64,000 bases of DNA, taken from positions 158,028-222,027 of the forward strand of contig CAVTIS010000005.1 in assembly GCA_963734845.1 (NCBI GenBank). Direction: 5' to 3'. Of this stretch, positions 49,897 to 59,317 are shown piece after piece. The notes under the pieces are model-generated. The model was not told where the DNA came from. It did not search any database and saw only the letters and a program-made list of their open reading frames with translations. Each line of letters begins with the position of its first letter. Positions within the stretch are counted from its first letter, which is position 1. The stretch comes from JAKAVN01 sp963734845. GTDB lineage: Bacteria; Desulfobacterota; Binatia; Binatales; Binataceae. Made by a program: the position numbers and the translations under genes.

Positions 49897-51546
49897 ATGT
49901 CAATCGAAGTAAAGATGCCACAGATGGGCGAGAGCATCGTCGAGGGGACCGTCACCCGATGGCTGGTCAAGGAGGGCGATCGCGTCCAGGAGGATCAGCC
50001 GTTGTGCGAAATCTCGACCGACAAGGTCGACACCGAAATTTCGTCGCCGGCCACGGGTATGATCGCGAAGCTGATCGCGGCCGAGGGCGAGACTTTGCAG
50101 ATGGGTGCTCCGCTGGCGGTGCTCCGTCTGACGCACACAAACAGCGGTGCTCCGTCTGACGCACACAAACAGATGAGCGAACGAGCAACGGATTATGATG
50201 CGGACCTACTTGCGGCAAGATTGCAAGAGTTGAGGCGTCAGATCCGGGCTCGCAATTCAAAGCAATCCGGTAAAGGCTCGTCGTTAATGACCGAGGCACA
50301 GAGGCTTTGGTCGGACACGAATAATCTCTGTGGGCATTGTAAAGAACGTTACGAGCAAGCAAGAAAGGACATCGCTGAGGGAAAAGACCCATCACACAAT
50401 AGCGATATATATTGCGAACACCATGATTTTTTACTTGGGGGTCAGATGGAGAGTCTGGTTGTTTCACCAGAGCTAACGAGCTTATGGGAAAGGGGCTCAA
50501 AGATTCTCAAGCAGACAGAGACTCTGATAGCTGAGATCGAGGTCAGATTTGGCGTACCATCGGGGGCCGGCGCTTGGCATAGCGGCCTGACCGCGCGCCC
50601 GCAGCTCGGCCAAAATGAGGAGCAGAACATACCTCAAGCGGAGCAAAAGAAATCTCAGGCAAATGATAGCAGTGTTCCTTCAGAGTTAAATGGCTTGATT
50701 GGCCTCCAGAACGTTAAACTATCGCTGCAGGAACTCGAAGCGGCACTCAAGATCGACCAGAAGAGAGCTGAGTACGGCCTTAAATCCACCAGAATGTCAC
50801 TTCACGCAGTATTCAAGGGCAACCCGGGCACAGGCAAGACTTCGGTGGCCAGAATCTATGCTCAGATGCTCAACGACATGGGGTATCTGACTAAAGGCCA
50901 TTTAATTGAGGCTGATCGGTCTACTCTAATTGGCCAATATCTGGGTGAAACTGCTATTAAAACTCAGGCAATATTGCAGCGAAGCCTGGGAGGGGTACTG
51001 TTCATCGACGAAGCCTATGCACTAATCGAGAGTGATAATCCAGGCTTCAATGACCCATACGGCAAAGAGTGTGTAGATACACTCCTCAAGTTTATTGAGG
51101 ATCATCGTGAGGATATAGTAGTCGCTATAGCCGGCTATCCAGATAAGATGGACGAACTACTTAAAGCGAATCCAGGTTTTAAGAGTAGGTTCGTTCAGTT
51201 CTTTGACTTTGAAGATTACAGTGATGACGAGCTAAGGTTAATCCTCAGTAAGATGGCCAGAGACATGCAGTACACCGCCTCGGCTGAGGTCGCTGATTCA
51301 GTCATCAGACTAGTGAGCCCATTAAGAGGCACAAAAGAATTCGGCAACGCACGAGAGATTAGAAATCTGCTGGAAGGAGCGCGACGTAAGCAAGCATTCC
51401 GGGTCGGCAGCGAGGCGGGCTCGGAGAGTAAGGAAGAAGTGATGAGGCTTACCGCTGAAGATTTCTGCCAAGCTTTTGCTGCTCTGCATGGCAAAATCAG
51501 TATTGATAACACCGCCAGCACTCCAAATTTGCGATTGGTAAAATAG
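49897..51546 (+). CDS. Lipoyl domain fused to a CbbX/SpoVK-type AAA+ ATPase
   Basis: 549 aa in one open frame. Residues 1-78 are a complete lipoyl domain of 2-oxo-acid dehydrogenase E2 type, with Lys43 in STDKVDTE as the lipoylation site and GxxxEGT around 11-18. After a junction at 77-92 comes a helical region with a Cys/His cluster (LCGHCKERY about 143-151; DIYCEHHDF about 169-177) that may bind zinc. The AAA+ domain follows: Walker A GNPGTGKTS (about 308-316), Walker B VLFIDEAYAL (about 366-375), sensor/ring motifs VAIAGYPDKM and NPGFKSRF. CbbX/SpoVK-type ATPases remodel protein assemblies. The ATPase part is visibly AT-richer than the lipoyl part. Met93 could be the original ATPase start. 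Confidence 0.75.
   Translation: MSIEVKMPQMGESIVEGTVTRWLVKEGDRVQEDQPLCEISTDKVDTEISSPATGMIAKLIAAEGETLQMGAPLAVLRLTHTNSGAPSDAHKQMSERATDYDADLLAARLQELRRQIRARNSKQSGKGSSLMTEAQRLWSDTNNLCGHCKERYEQARKDIAEGKDPSHNSDIYCEHHDFLLGGQMESLVVSPELTSLWERGSKILKQTETLIAEIEVRFGVPSGAGAWHSGLTARPQLGQNEEQNIPQAEQKKSQANDSSVPSELNGLIGLQNVKLSLQELEAALKIDQKRAEYGLKSTRMSLHAVFKGNPGTGKTSVARIYAQMLNDMGYLTKGHLIEADRSTLIGQYLGETAIKTQAILQRSLGGVLFIDEAYALIESDNPGFNDPYGKECVDTLLKFIEDHREDIVVAIAGYPDKMDELLKANPGFKSRFVQFFDFEDYSDDELRLILSKMARDMQYTASAEVADSVIRLVSPLRGTKEFGNAREIRNLLEGARRKQAFRVGSEAGSESKEEVMRLTAEDFCQAFAALHGKISIDNTASTPNLRLVK
50116..50171 (+). repeat. Two tandem 28-bp repeats at the lipoyl/AAA junction
   Basis: GCGGTGCTCCGTCTGACG plus CACACAAACA occurs twice without a gap. 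Because 28 is not a multiple of three, the second copy is read in another frame. With a single copy the lipoyl frame would end at the TGA overlapping the ATPase ATG (ACAGATGA). The duplication therefore creates the fusion. Confidence 0.88.
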
Positions 51547-52542
51547 TACAGGAGACTCGTCGATTGGATACATCGACCCTGAGGCGGCCGCCAAGGCCAG
51601 CGGCCAAAGCCGACGTGGTGAAACGAACGGCGAGGCCAACGTGTCCTCGTCGTTCAAGTCGCAGCCTGAGAAGCGGCACACTCGCGCCGAGGTCGCACGC
51701 GAAGCGAACATGCCCGAGCGCAAACTGCGCACCGCGGCCGAGGCGGGGCCGGCGCCTCGCTCAGGCAAAGTGCGGGTCATCATGCGGCAGTTTCATGACA
51801 TCTCCGCGTTTTGCGCCGTGAAACCTACCATCGCATCGGCAAGTGCACACGGATTCCGGCTTTTCGCTGTTCTCGCATCGCTGCAGAGCGTCATGGTTCG
51901 CTGAAGGTATCGGAACGTTTCTTTCCATGGAGTACTGCTGTTCGTTGGCCATGGCGATGGGTATATCACACGCCGAGCGCCAAATCTGCGGTCAACATCC
52001 GGCGTGACGGGTCGGTCAACACGTCCGAGTCGTCAGGGCCGAAGCCTAAGCGCGGGGCTGAACACTGTGTGCACCCGGCCCGTGATCAGGTTGATCAGGT
52101 TTGACTTTCGCCAAATTCAAAACCTGATCAGAGAAAAACTCAGCGGCACAACAGCAAAAATAACTCTTTGATCAGTTTGGTTAGATTTGCTCAGGCCGTT
52201 TATATGGGGCTCTATCGCGAGGGCCGGAAATCAGGTGCTGTAGGAGGCGCGGCACTACCCCGCGATCGCGCGCGCCACCCTATCTTGACCGTCACCGCTG
52301 CGACGGTCGCATTTCCGGCGTCGGACTGGTGCACGCCGCGCGCCAGCCGCGCTCGATCGAGTGCGGTTTTCCGTTGAGAAGGGCGGGCGAGACATAGTAG
52401 CTATATCGCCGCTCGCCTTTCACGGCATGACTCGGCGACAGGCCCAAGCCGTTTTCATCAAACAGTTTATCGCCGATTCATTCGCCAATCACGACGCAGG
52501 TCGGATTGGTGAGCGGGCACGGCGGTGCTATAAAACCTTTCG
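51547..52542. other. 1-kb region with gene debris
   Basis: One open plus-strand frame (about 51560-51904) contains IGYIDPEAAAKASGQS and EKRHTRAEVAREANMPERKL RTAAEA. The latter looks like a helix-turn-helix segment of a ParB-like or phage replication protein, but no start, end or full domain can be made out. The following part (51905-52542) has only the TGATCAGG repeat cluster. Confidence 0.35.
52083..52130. repeat. TGATCAGGTT direct and inverted repeats
   Basis: TGATCAGGTTG (52083) and TGATCAGGTTT (52092-52102) in tandem, then the inverse AAACCTGATCA (52120-52130). The last two form a hairpin with an 11-bp stem and extra pairing in the loop. Another TGATCAG follows near 52170. An iteron-like or operator array is possible. 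Confidence 0.6.
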
Positions 52543-53484
52543 ATGGAGACGCGTGAACAGCAGCTGGTCATGATCCTTGCCGATATCAGCGGCTACACGA
52601 AGTTCATGGTCGAAAACCAGCTTGCCGCAGTGCACGGTCAGCTGTGCATTACGTTCCTGATCGAGACGATCCTCCGCGAGGTCAACATCCCTTTGCACCT
52701 TCAGGGGATAGAGGGAGACGCGGTCTTTCTGTACGCGGCCAACCCCGGAAACGACCAGGCCTGGCGTGAAATGCTCACGCAGGTACGGACGAAACTGGCC
52801 CGTTTTTTCGAAGTGTTCATCGAGGCCATGATTACGGCGGGCGAAGCGAGCCCGTGCAAGTGCGCAATCTGTAGAAACGGGAAGGACCTCAAGCTGAAGG
52901 TGATCGTTCACAGCGGACGCGCGGTGTTCAATATGATCGCCGGACTCCCTCAGGTCTCGGGGACCGACGTCATCTTGGCCCACCGTCTGCTCAAGAACTC
53001 CGTGCCGAGCCACGAGTATCTGCTCATGACCGAGGCTGCATACCGGGACCTCGGACGCGAGATGGGCGGGAACTTCGTGAAAGGCCAGGAAACCTGCGAG
53101 GGCTTCGGCCCGGTAACGACGTACGTGCAGTTTATGGGCGAGGCGGCGGAGCATGCGCGGGACGCGCTCTATTCGCTGCCATCGGATGCCTTGGTGGCGC
53201 GCGCGCGGCGCTACTGGAAGTGGGTCGTGTTCGGACACTCCTGTGCGTTGATCGCGCATATCCGGCAGCCGGTTACTAAGTCTGGATGGCTGAGGCGCGC
53301 GGGGTTCATCGTTTGGCAAACTGTAACGCTTCCCTTACGGTCCCTCTTCGGTCTGATCGTGGTTCCGCGCCGATTGCTTTCAGGGGAAAGAAGCGCGGAT
53401 GCAAACCGGCCGACAACCACCAGCCCCGGGCGCGAGCATTCCGAACGCGATGTGAGTATTCCCGACCGGTCCCGCACAGACTAA
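52543..53484 (+). CDS. DUF2652 protein, nucleotidyl-cyclase-like
   Basis: 313 aa. The N-terminal 200 residues follow the class III cyclase fold: LADISGYTKFM (about 12-22) corresponds to the first metal-binding strand and LQGIEGDAVFLYA (about 53-65) to the second. KVIVHSGRAVF and GTDVILAHRLLKNS match the later strands and helix. A CKCAICRNGK cluster (about 104-113) is an insertion that may bind metal. The C-terminal 90 residues are basic with a hydrophobic segment (SGWLRRAGFIVWQTVTLPL) that may associate with the membrane. Catalytic activity is not established for DUF2652. The stop overlaps the convergent GMC gene by 4 bp. Confidence 0.75.
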   Translation: METREQQLVMILADISGYTKFMVENQLAAVHGQLCITFLIETILREVNIPLHLQGIEGDAVFLYAANPGNDQAWREMLTQVRTKLARFFEVFIEAMITAGEASPCKCAICRNGKDLKLKVIVHSGRAVFNMIAGLPQVSGTDVILAHRLLKNSVPSHEYLLMTEAAYRDLGREMGGNFVKGQETCEGFGPVTTYVQFMGEAAEHARDALYSLPSDALVARARRYWKWVVFGHSCALIAHIRQPVTKSGWLRRAGFIVWQTVTLPLRSLFGLIVVPRRLLSGERSADANRPTTTSPGREHSERDVSIPDRSRTD

Positions 53485-55043
53485 TCGGCTTTTCGCATCC
53501 ATTCCGCAACTCGTTCGCCGATCATGATACAAGTGAGGTTGGTGTTCGCGCGTACGATATTCGGCATCACCGACGCGTCGACGACGCGGAGCCTTTCGAT
53601 GCCTCGGACGCGGCAGTACTGATCGACCACCGCCTCCTTATCGGAGTCCGACCCCATCTTCGCGGTGCCTACGGGGTGACAAATAGTGCCGCAGTTTTTC
53701 AGGATGAAATCAGCGATCGCAGGATTCGAGTCCACCGTAGTCTGGTCGAGAACCTGCCCCGTTACGCCCACCATCGGCCCCTTCCATCCTGCCGCGACCT
53801 CCGGCTGATGCAATATCCGCCATCCCAGGCGCATGCCGTCTATCATGCGGCGCAGGTCCTCGGGATCGGCGAAATAGTTCAGGTCGATATTCGGCTGATC
53901 GTGAGGACTTGCGCTGCCGAGGCTGAGCCTGCCGCGCGAGCGCGGGCGCTGGAGTCCCGGGAACGCGAGCAACATCGGTGGCGTGCCGGGTTCGACGGGA
54001 AATCCGGGCACCAGGGTCCAATCGAAGATCGGGATAAGATGGAACTGCATGTCGTTGAATTCTTCTGAGCCGGTCGCCGTGTAGCGCAGAAGCACGCTCC
54101 ATCGGCTGTGATCCGTCCCCTCCGAACGCTGGACCGCGTCGCTGCTCAGCTCCGCCAACATCATAACCTGGGGGTGGTCGATCAAATTGGCGCCCACGCC
54201 GGGGACATTCACCAACGTGCGGATTCCGTGGCGCTCGAGTTCGGCGCGCGGCCCCACCCCGGAACGCATCAGGATGGCTGGCGAGGCAAACGCGCCGGCA
54301 GAGAGCGTGATTCGTCTTCCATATGCACGATGCATCTGGCCGCCCGATTCGACTTCGACCCCAACGGCGCGGCCGTTTTCAATCACGACGCGATTCGCAA
54401 GACATCCACCGCGAATCGTCAGGTTCAGACGGCTGCGCGCCGGAGCGAGATAACCGACCGCGGTGGAGACGCGAATGCCGTCGTGCAGATTCCGCGCGCA
54501 TGGGCCGACGCCGGTTGACTCCGGATCATTGAAGTCCGGCGAATCGGCAAACCCCATTGCCCGACATGAGGCGTAGAAGGCGCTGACCGTCGGATGCCAT
54601 TTCGATGGTTTGGGGCGCTCGATCCAGATCGGACCTCCCTTGCCGTGCACGTCACCGCCAAAATCGGCGTCGTGCTCCAACTTGCGATGGAATGGCAGGA
54701 CCTTTTCAAAACTCCATTGGTCATTGCCAAGCGCCGCCCATTGGTCGAAATCGGCGGGCACTCCGCGGATCGCGACCGAGGCGTTGATGGCCGAAGATCC
54801 GCCCGTTACTCGCCCTCGCCATAACGGAATTTGGCGCTGCGGGGTGGCTTGCGCCGACCAACCCCAGTCGTGGCCGGCAAATGAAATCGAGGAACGCAGC
54901 AGGTCGTTCGGGGTTTCTTCTACCGAGCGGTAGTCCGGCCCGGCTTCAAGCAGCAGGACGCTGCGGTTGGGGTCTTCGCTCAGCCGCGCGGCCAGAACGG
55001 CGCCGGAGGATCCGGCACCAACGATAATGTCGTCGTACTCCAT
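53481..55043 (-). CDS. GMC-family FAD oxidoreductase
   Basis: 520 aa, a soluble flavoenzyme of the glucose-methanol-choline family that oxidises alcohols or related substrates. The N-terminal FAD motif DIIVGAGSSGAVLAARLSED (about 4-23), WRGRVTGGSSAINASV (about 74-89), and the C-terminal CHPVGTAKMG with the catalytic His and RANTNLTCIMIGERVAEW are all present. The substrate is unknown; choline dehydrogenase-like enzymes of this type often act on secondary metabolites or polyethylene-glycol-type alcohols. Start is ATG at 55043. It ends convergent with the DUF2652 gene. Confidence 0.93.
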   Translation of the reverse strand: MEYDDIIVGAGSSGAVLAARLSEDPNRSVLLLEAGPDYRSVEETPNDLLRSSISFAGHDWGWSAQATPQRQIPLWRGRVTGGSSAINASVAIRGVPADFDQWAALGNDQWSFEKVLPFHRKLEHDADFGGDVHGKGGPIWIERPKPSKWHPTVSAFYASCRAMGFADSPDFNDPESTGVGPCARNLHDGIRVSTAVGYLAPARSRLNLTIRGGCLANRVVIENGRAVGVEVESGGQMHRAYGRRITLSAGAFASPAILMRSGVGPRAELERHGIRTLVNVPGVGANLIDHPQVMMLAELSSDAVQRSEGTDHSRWSVLLRYTATGSEEFNDMQFHLIPIFDWTLVPGFPVEPGTPPMLLAFPGLQRPRSRGRLSLGSASPHDQPNIDLNYFADPEDLRRMIDGMRLGWRILHQPEVAAGWKGPMVGVTGQVLDQTTVDSNPAIADFILKNCGTICHPVGTAKMGSDSDKEAVVDQYCRVRGIERLRVVDASVMPNIVRANTNLTCIMIGERVAEWMRKAD

Positions 55044-55125
55044 GGATTGATTCCCCCGATTGAGATCTACGTTGCGCCTATCCGGCCTTGCCGGTTGGCC
55101 CCATTGAAGCGCGGCGTCCTGTGCT

Positions 55126-55264
55126 CTAGCAGGTAACGTCCGAATTTAACATTGTTGTCCGACGGCTCTGGCTGGCGGCCATCCGACCCTGCGATCGTCT
55201 TCGAGGCGGTTTTCTTTGCTCTGTGTTCCGACGATACTCTCGCATCGTTCTGCGGAAATCGGGG
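55126..55264 (+). repeat. Leader repeat, copy 1
   Basis: About 135 bp from CTAGCAGGTAACGTCCGA to AAATCGGGG, matching 55835-55971 along its length, including an identical CGTCTTCGAGGCGGTTTTCT block. It precedes cyclase copy 1 as the second copy precedes cyclase copy 2, so it is probably a shared promoter/leader. Confidence 0.75.
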
Positions 55265-55726
55265 CCGCCGCCGGAATTACCAAGGGCATAGCAGCTGCCT
55301 CGAAGCCAGCGGCCGCAGTGCGCTTTGTCATGGAAGAAGCCCTGCCGACGCTCGATGGCGAGCGCAAGACGGTCACCGCGCTGTTCGCCGATGGACTACC
55401 CATTTAGGATCCCACTGGCAAGTAGCGGTGCGGGATTTTGATTCGGCGCTCAGTTGATCGATGCGGCCCATCGTTATCACAGTACGTCGGCTCGACCGGC
55501 AACGGCATTTTCGCATGTTCGGCGCGCCGGCATAGCTCACAGGACCTTCGCCGCGCCTCGAGCTTCCTTCAGGACACTGGGCCGCTACTCTATGAAGGTG
55601 GTTGCGGATGGCGGAATGCCGATCGAATCGCGCGTCGATATCAACACTGGCAAAGTGGTGGTGCGTTCGATCACAACCGGCGCGGGTCAGGTTGAATATA
55701 CGCCCTCTTCAACAATCTCGCTCTGA
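55265..55726 (+). pseudogene. Cyclase/AAA/TPR array, copy 1: truncated relic
   Basis: Fragments of the family in several frames. LDGERKTVTALFADG is cut right after the first metal-binding strand, then MIDAAHRYH and KVVADGGMPIESRVDINTGK followed by VVVRSITTGAGQVEYTP, ending at 55726. The zinc ribbon, much of the cyclase domain, and the ATPase and TPR parts are missing. The pieces are clearly the same sequence as the intact regions of the later copies, so this is a deletion derivative. Confidence 0.7.
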
Positions 55727-55834
55727 ACCGATCGCCTGAAGCCTTCATCTGATCGGTACACGCGCGCAGTGTTGTTTGCCATCTTTCCCTGCTAGTACGG
55801 AATGGGCTTGCCCCAAAGAGCGCGGCCATGGTCC

Positions 55835-55971
55835 CTAACAGATAACGTCCGAGTTTAACATCGCTATCCGATGGCTCTGGCAAGCACCTTCCCGCCCAGC
55901 GCTCGTCTTCGAGGCGGTTTTCTTTGTAGCCGTGTTCCGGCGAACTCGCGCATCGGCGTAGGAAATCGGGG
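55835..55971 (+). repeat. Leader repeat, copy 2
   Basis: From CTAACAGATAACGTCCGA to AAATCGGGG, ending just before the ATG of cyclase copy 2 at 55982. See copy 1 at 55126-55264. The 100 bases before it (55731-55834) show nothing recognisable. Confidence 0.75.
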
Positions 55972-55981
55972 GAGACTGCCG

Positions 55982-58900
55982 ATGCGGTGCTCGAAGTGCG
56001 AGTTTGACAATCCAGCCGGCATGAAGTTCTGCGGGAAGTGTCGAGCTGCGCTCGGCCTGACCTGTCCCAATTGCTCGTTCGAAAACCCCGCGGGATTCGA
56101 TTTCTGTGGCCAATGCGCTGCGGCGCTTCATAGCGACACCGGATTTACCAAGGGCAAGCCACCCGCTGGGGAAGCGGCTGGTGGCGTTCGCATCGCGTAG
56201 AACAACAAACGTCAGAGGCGCTGGAGGGTGAGCGAAAGACGGTGACGGCGCTGTTCGCCGATATCAAGGGGTCGACCGAGTTGATGGAAGACCTGATCCC
56301 GAAGAGGCTCGCGCGATTATCGACCCGGCGCTGCGGCTGATGATCGACGCGGCGCATCGCTACGACGGCTATGTGGTGCAATCGACCGGCGACGGGATTT
56401 TCGCGCTGTTCGGCGCGCCGGTCGCCCATGAGGACCATCCGCAACGCGCGCTCTATGCGGCGCTACGCATGCAGGAGGAACTCAAACGCTATTCGGCGAG
56501 GCTGGTGGCCGACGGTGGGATTCCATTCAAGCCGCGTCGGCGCCAACACCGGAGAAGTGGTAGTCAGATCTATCTCAACTGGTGATGGGCATACCGAGTA
56601 CACGCCATCGGGCATACCGCCAATCTCGCTTCGCGGATGCAGGCGGTCGCACCGGTGGGCTCGATTGCAGCGAGTGATGCAACGCGCAAGCTGGTCGAGG
56701 GATACTTCGCACTCAAACCGCTGGGGCCGACCAGAGTCAAAGGCGTCAGCGAGCCGGTCAACGTTTACGAAGTCACTGGGCTCGGGCCGCTGCGCACGCG
56801 CCTGGAGGTGGCACAGGCTCGAGGATTCACACGCTTCGTCGGCCGCGACGCCAAGATGCAGGCCCTCGAGGCCGCGCTGGCGCGCGCCCGCGCCGGAAAC
56901 GGACAGGCGTGGGCGTCGTAGCCGAGGCGGGTACCGGCAAGAGCCGCCTGTGCTACGAGTTCCCGAACGCTGCCGTGCCGCGGAGCGGATTATCGAGGTG
57001 GGCCGCGCGCCACGGCAAGAAATTCCCTTTCTGCCGAACCTGGAGACCTTCCGTCACTACTATGGCATCACGGAGCAGGATCCGACCTCGCCATGCGCGA
57101 GAACTCGCCGGACAGTTGCTCCTTCCCGACGAAGGCTTCCGCGAGGTCCTCCCGGTCGTGTTCGAATTTTCGGGGTGCCCGATCCGCAGCGCCCCGTACC
57201 GCGAATGGACCCCAAGGCGAAGCAGCGCCAGCTCTTCGGGGTGCTGCGCAAGGTCGTGCAGCGAGGGGTCGAGGACAGCGTCGCGCTGATCGAGGACTGC
57301 AGTGGATCGATGTCGGCAGCGAAGCGTTGCTGGAGCAGTGGGTGGACGCGATCGCCGGCAGCCGCTCCGTGCTGGTGGTGAATTTCCGCCCGGAGTTCCA
57401 AGCGGCGTGGGTGCGAAGTCGTACTACCGGCAGATGCCGCTCGCGCCACTAAGCGCTGACGCAATGCGCGAGCTGCTCGAAAGTTTGCTCGGCGCCGACC
57501 CGAGCATCGCCGGCTTGGCAAAGGCGATCCACTGCGCACCGGTGGCAATCCGTTCTTCACCGAAGAAGTGGTCCAATCGCTGATCGAGTCGGGGGAGCTC
57601 GGGGGCAGCGCGGCAGACTACCGGCTGACGCCGCCGGTCGAGACGCGTGACGTTCCCGCCAGGGTGCAGGCGCTGCTGGCGGCCCGAATCGATCGATCGG
57701 CGGAGCGCGAGAAGAATGTGCAGACCGCGGCGGTGATCGGCAAGGAGTTTGGCGAACCGGTGCTACACGCGTGCTCGGCAGGTCGCCCCGGAGACGGATC
57801 GCCGACGTGGCCTAGCTGCGCAGTCTTGAAGACGCCGAGTTCGTCTACGAACAGTCGCTCTATCCGGTAGCGAGTATACCTTCAAGCATCCGCTGACGCA
57901 GGAGGTGGCATACGCACGCAGCTCCAGGACCGTCGCGGGCGTACGCATGCCGCCGTGGCCCGTGCGATCGAAGAGAGTATGCGGACGGCTCGATGAGAAC
58001 GCCGCGCTGCTGGCACATCACTCGGAGCGAGCGGATGAGCCTCGACGCCGCGCGCTCGCACAAGCGCGCGGCCGAGTGGGCCGGGATCACCAACGCCACC
58101 GAGGGCTTACGGCATTGGGAGCGCGTGCGCAGCCTGGTGCGGACCTTGCCGCAGACCAGCGAGACCTCACAACTAGGTGCTAGCGCGTGCTTGGGAACTC
58201 TCGGTGTGGGGTGGCGCCTCGGAACGCCAACCGCCGAAGCCGCAGGCATTTTCGACGAAGGCCGGCGGCTGGCCGAGGAGAGCGGCGACCTACGGACGCT
58301 GGCAGCTTTAACGGTGTCTATGCGTGTGTGCTCGGCCTGGTGGGCGGTGCCTCGGACGAGTACGTGCGCTACAGCCGCGAGGCAACGCAACTGGCCGAGC
58401 AGACCGACGATCAAGGTCTGCAGCTCGCCGAACGCAGTTTCTGGCTTTCGCCTGTTATTCGCCGGCTGCCTGGTCGAAGGGATCGAGGCCTGCGATCGGC
58501 CTTCCAGCGCCTACCCGCGCAACCCGCGCTCGGCGCGGAGTTCACCGGTTATAGCCCGTTCCTTGGTATCCTGAATGCGCAGACGTGGATGCTCTCCCGG
58601 CTCGGGCGTTCAACGAAGCCACAGCGGTGTGCGAGCGAGCGGAGCATCTGACGCGGGTACACGGCGACAGCGAGGTGCTCACTTGGTTGCAGCTAACACG
58701 CATCGAGAGGGACATCTGTTGCGCCGACGGGGTCGCCGCCAGCGGCCACGCCCGCTATGCGCTGGAACTAGTAAAAAATCCGCCTCCCCGCAAGCACACA
58801 TGGCAGGACTCCTCGTGCTGGGGATCGCGCATAGGCTCAATTCGAGTGGGACGAATCCGTCGGGGTGCTGGAAGAAGCCGTGCGCGCGGTAGTCGGTGGT

Positions 58901-59317
58901 GCCAATCGCATGTTCGAAGGCTGGGTCCGCGCAGAACTGGCCGAGGCATTGCTCGGGCGTGGAGAACTGGATCGGGCGGAACAGGAAGCGCAAACCGCGG
59001 TCACGGTCTCGCAGGCGCAACACTCCAGATGCGATGAGGTGCGTGCGAATCTGGCGCTTGTTCACACCCAGCTCCGCTGTGCCGAAACGCCCGCGCTCAT
59101 GCGCGCCGAGCAGGCCCTGGTCCGTGCTCAGGAGCTAATCGACGAAACTGGCGCTCAGGCATACCAGCCCGAAGTGCACGAATGCCGCGCCCAATCGGCG
59201 CGGCTGCGCGGCGAGGCGCTCGCCGCTCGGAGTGAGATCGAGGAGGCCCGACGGCTGTACGCCGAGATGGGCGCGACCGGACGCGCCGAGCGGCTGGCGA
59301 AGGAGCTGCAGGCATGA
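55982..59317 (+). pseudogene. Cyclase/AAA/TPR array, copy 2: zinc ribbon-class III cyclase-ATPase-TPR, many frameshifts
   Basis: Order of recognisable pieces: two zinc ribbons (MRCSKCEFDNPAGMKFCGKC; LTCPNCSFENPAGFDFCGQC), then the cyclase domain (ERKTVTALFADIKGSTELME at 56230; YVVQSTGDGIFALFGAP at 56370) and VKGVSEPVNVYEVTGLG at 56735. An ATPase follows with Walker A AEAGTGKSRLCYEF at 56922, later FFTEEVVQSLIESGEL at 57555, and a TPR region ending in an intact frame (58865-59317). At least six frame changes are needed, for example at about 56285, 56525 and 56910. Class III cyclases make cAMP/cGMP; the ATPase-TPR part resembles STAND signalling proteins. The end overlaps copy 3 as ATGA. Confidence 0.75.
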
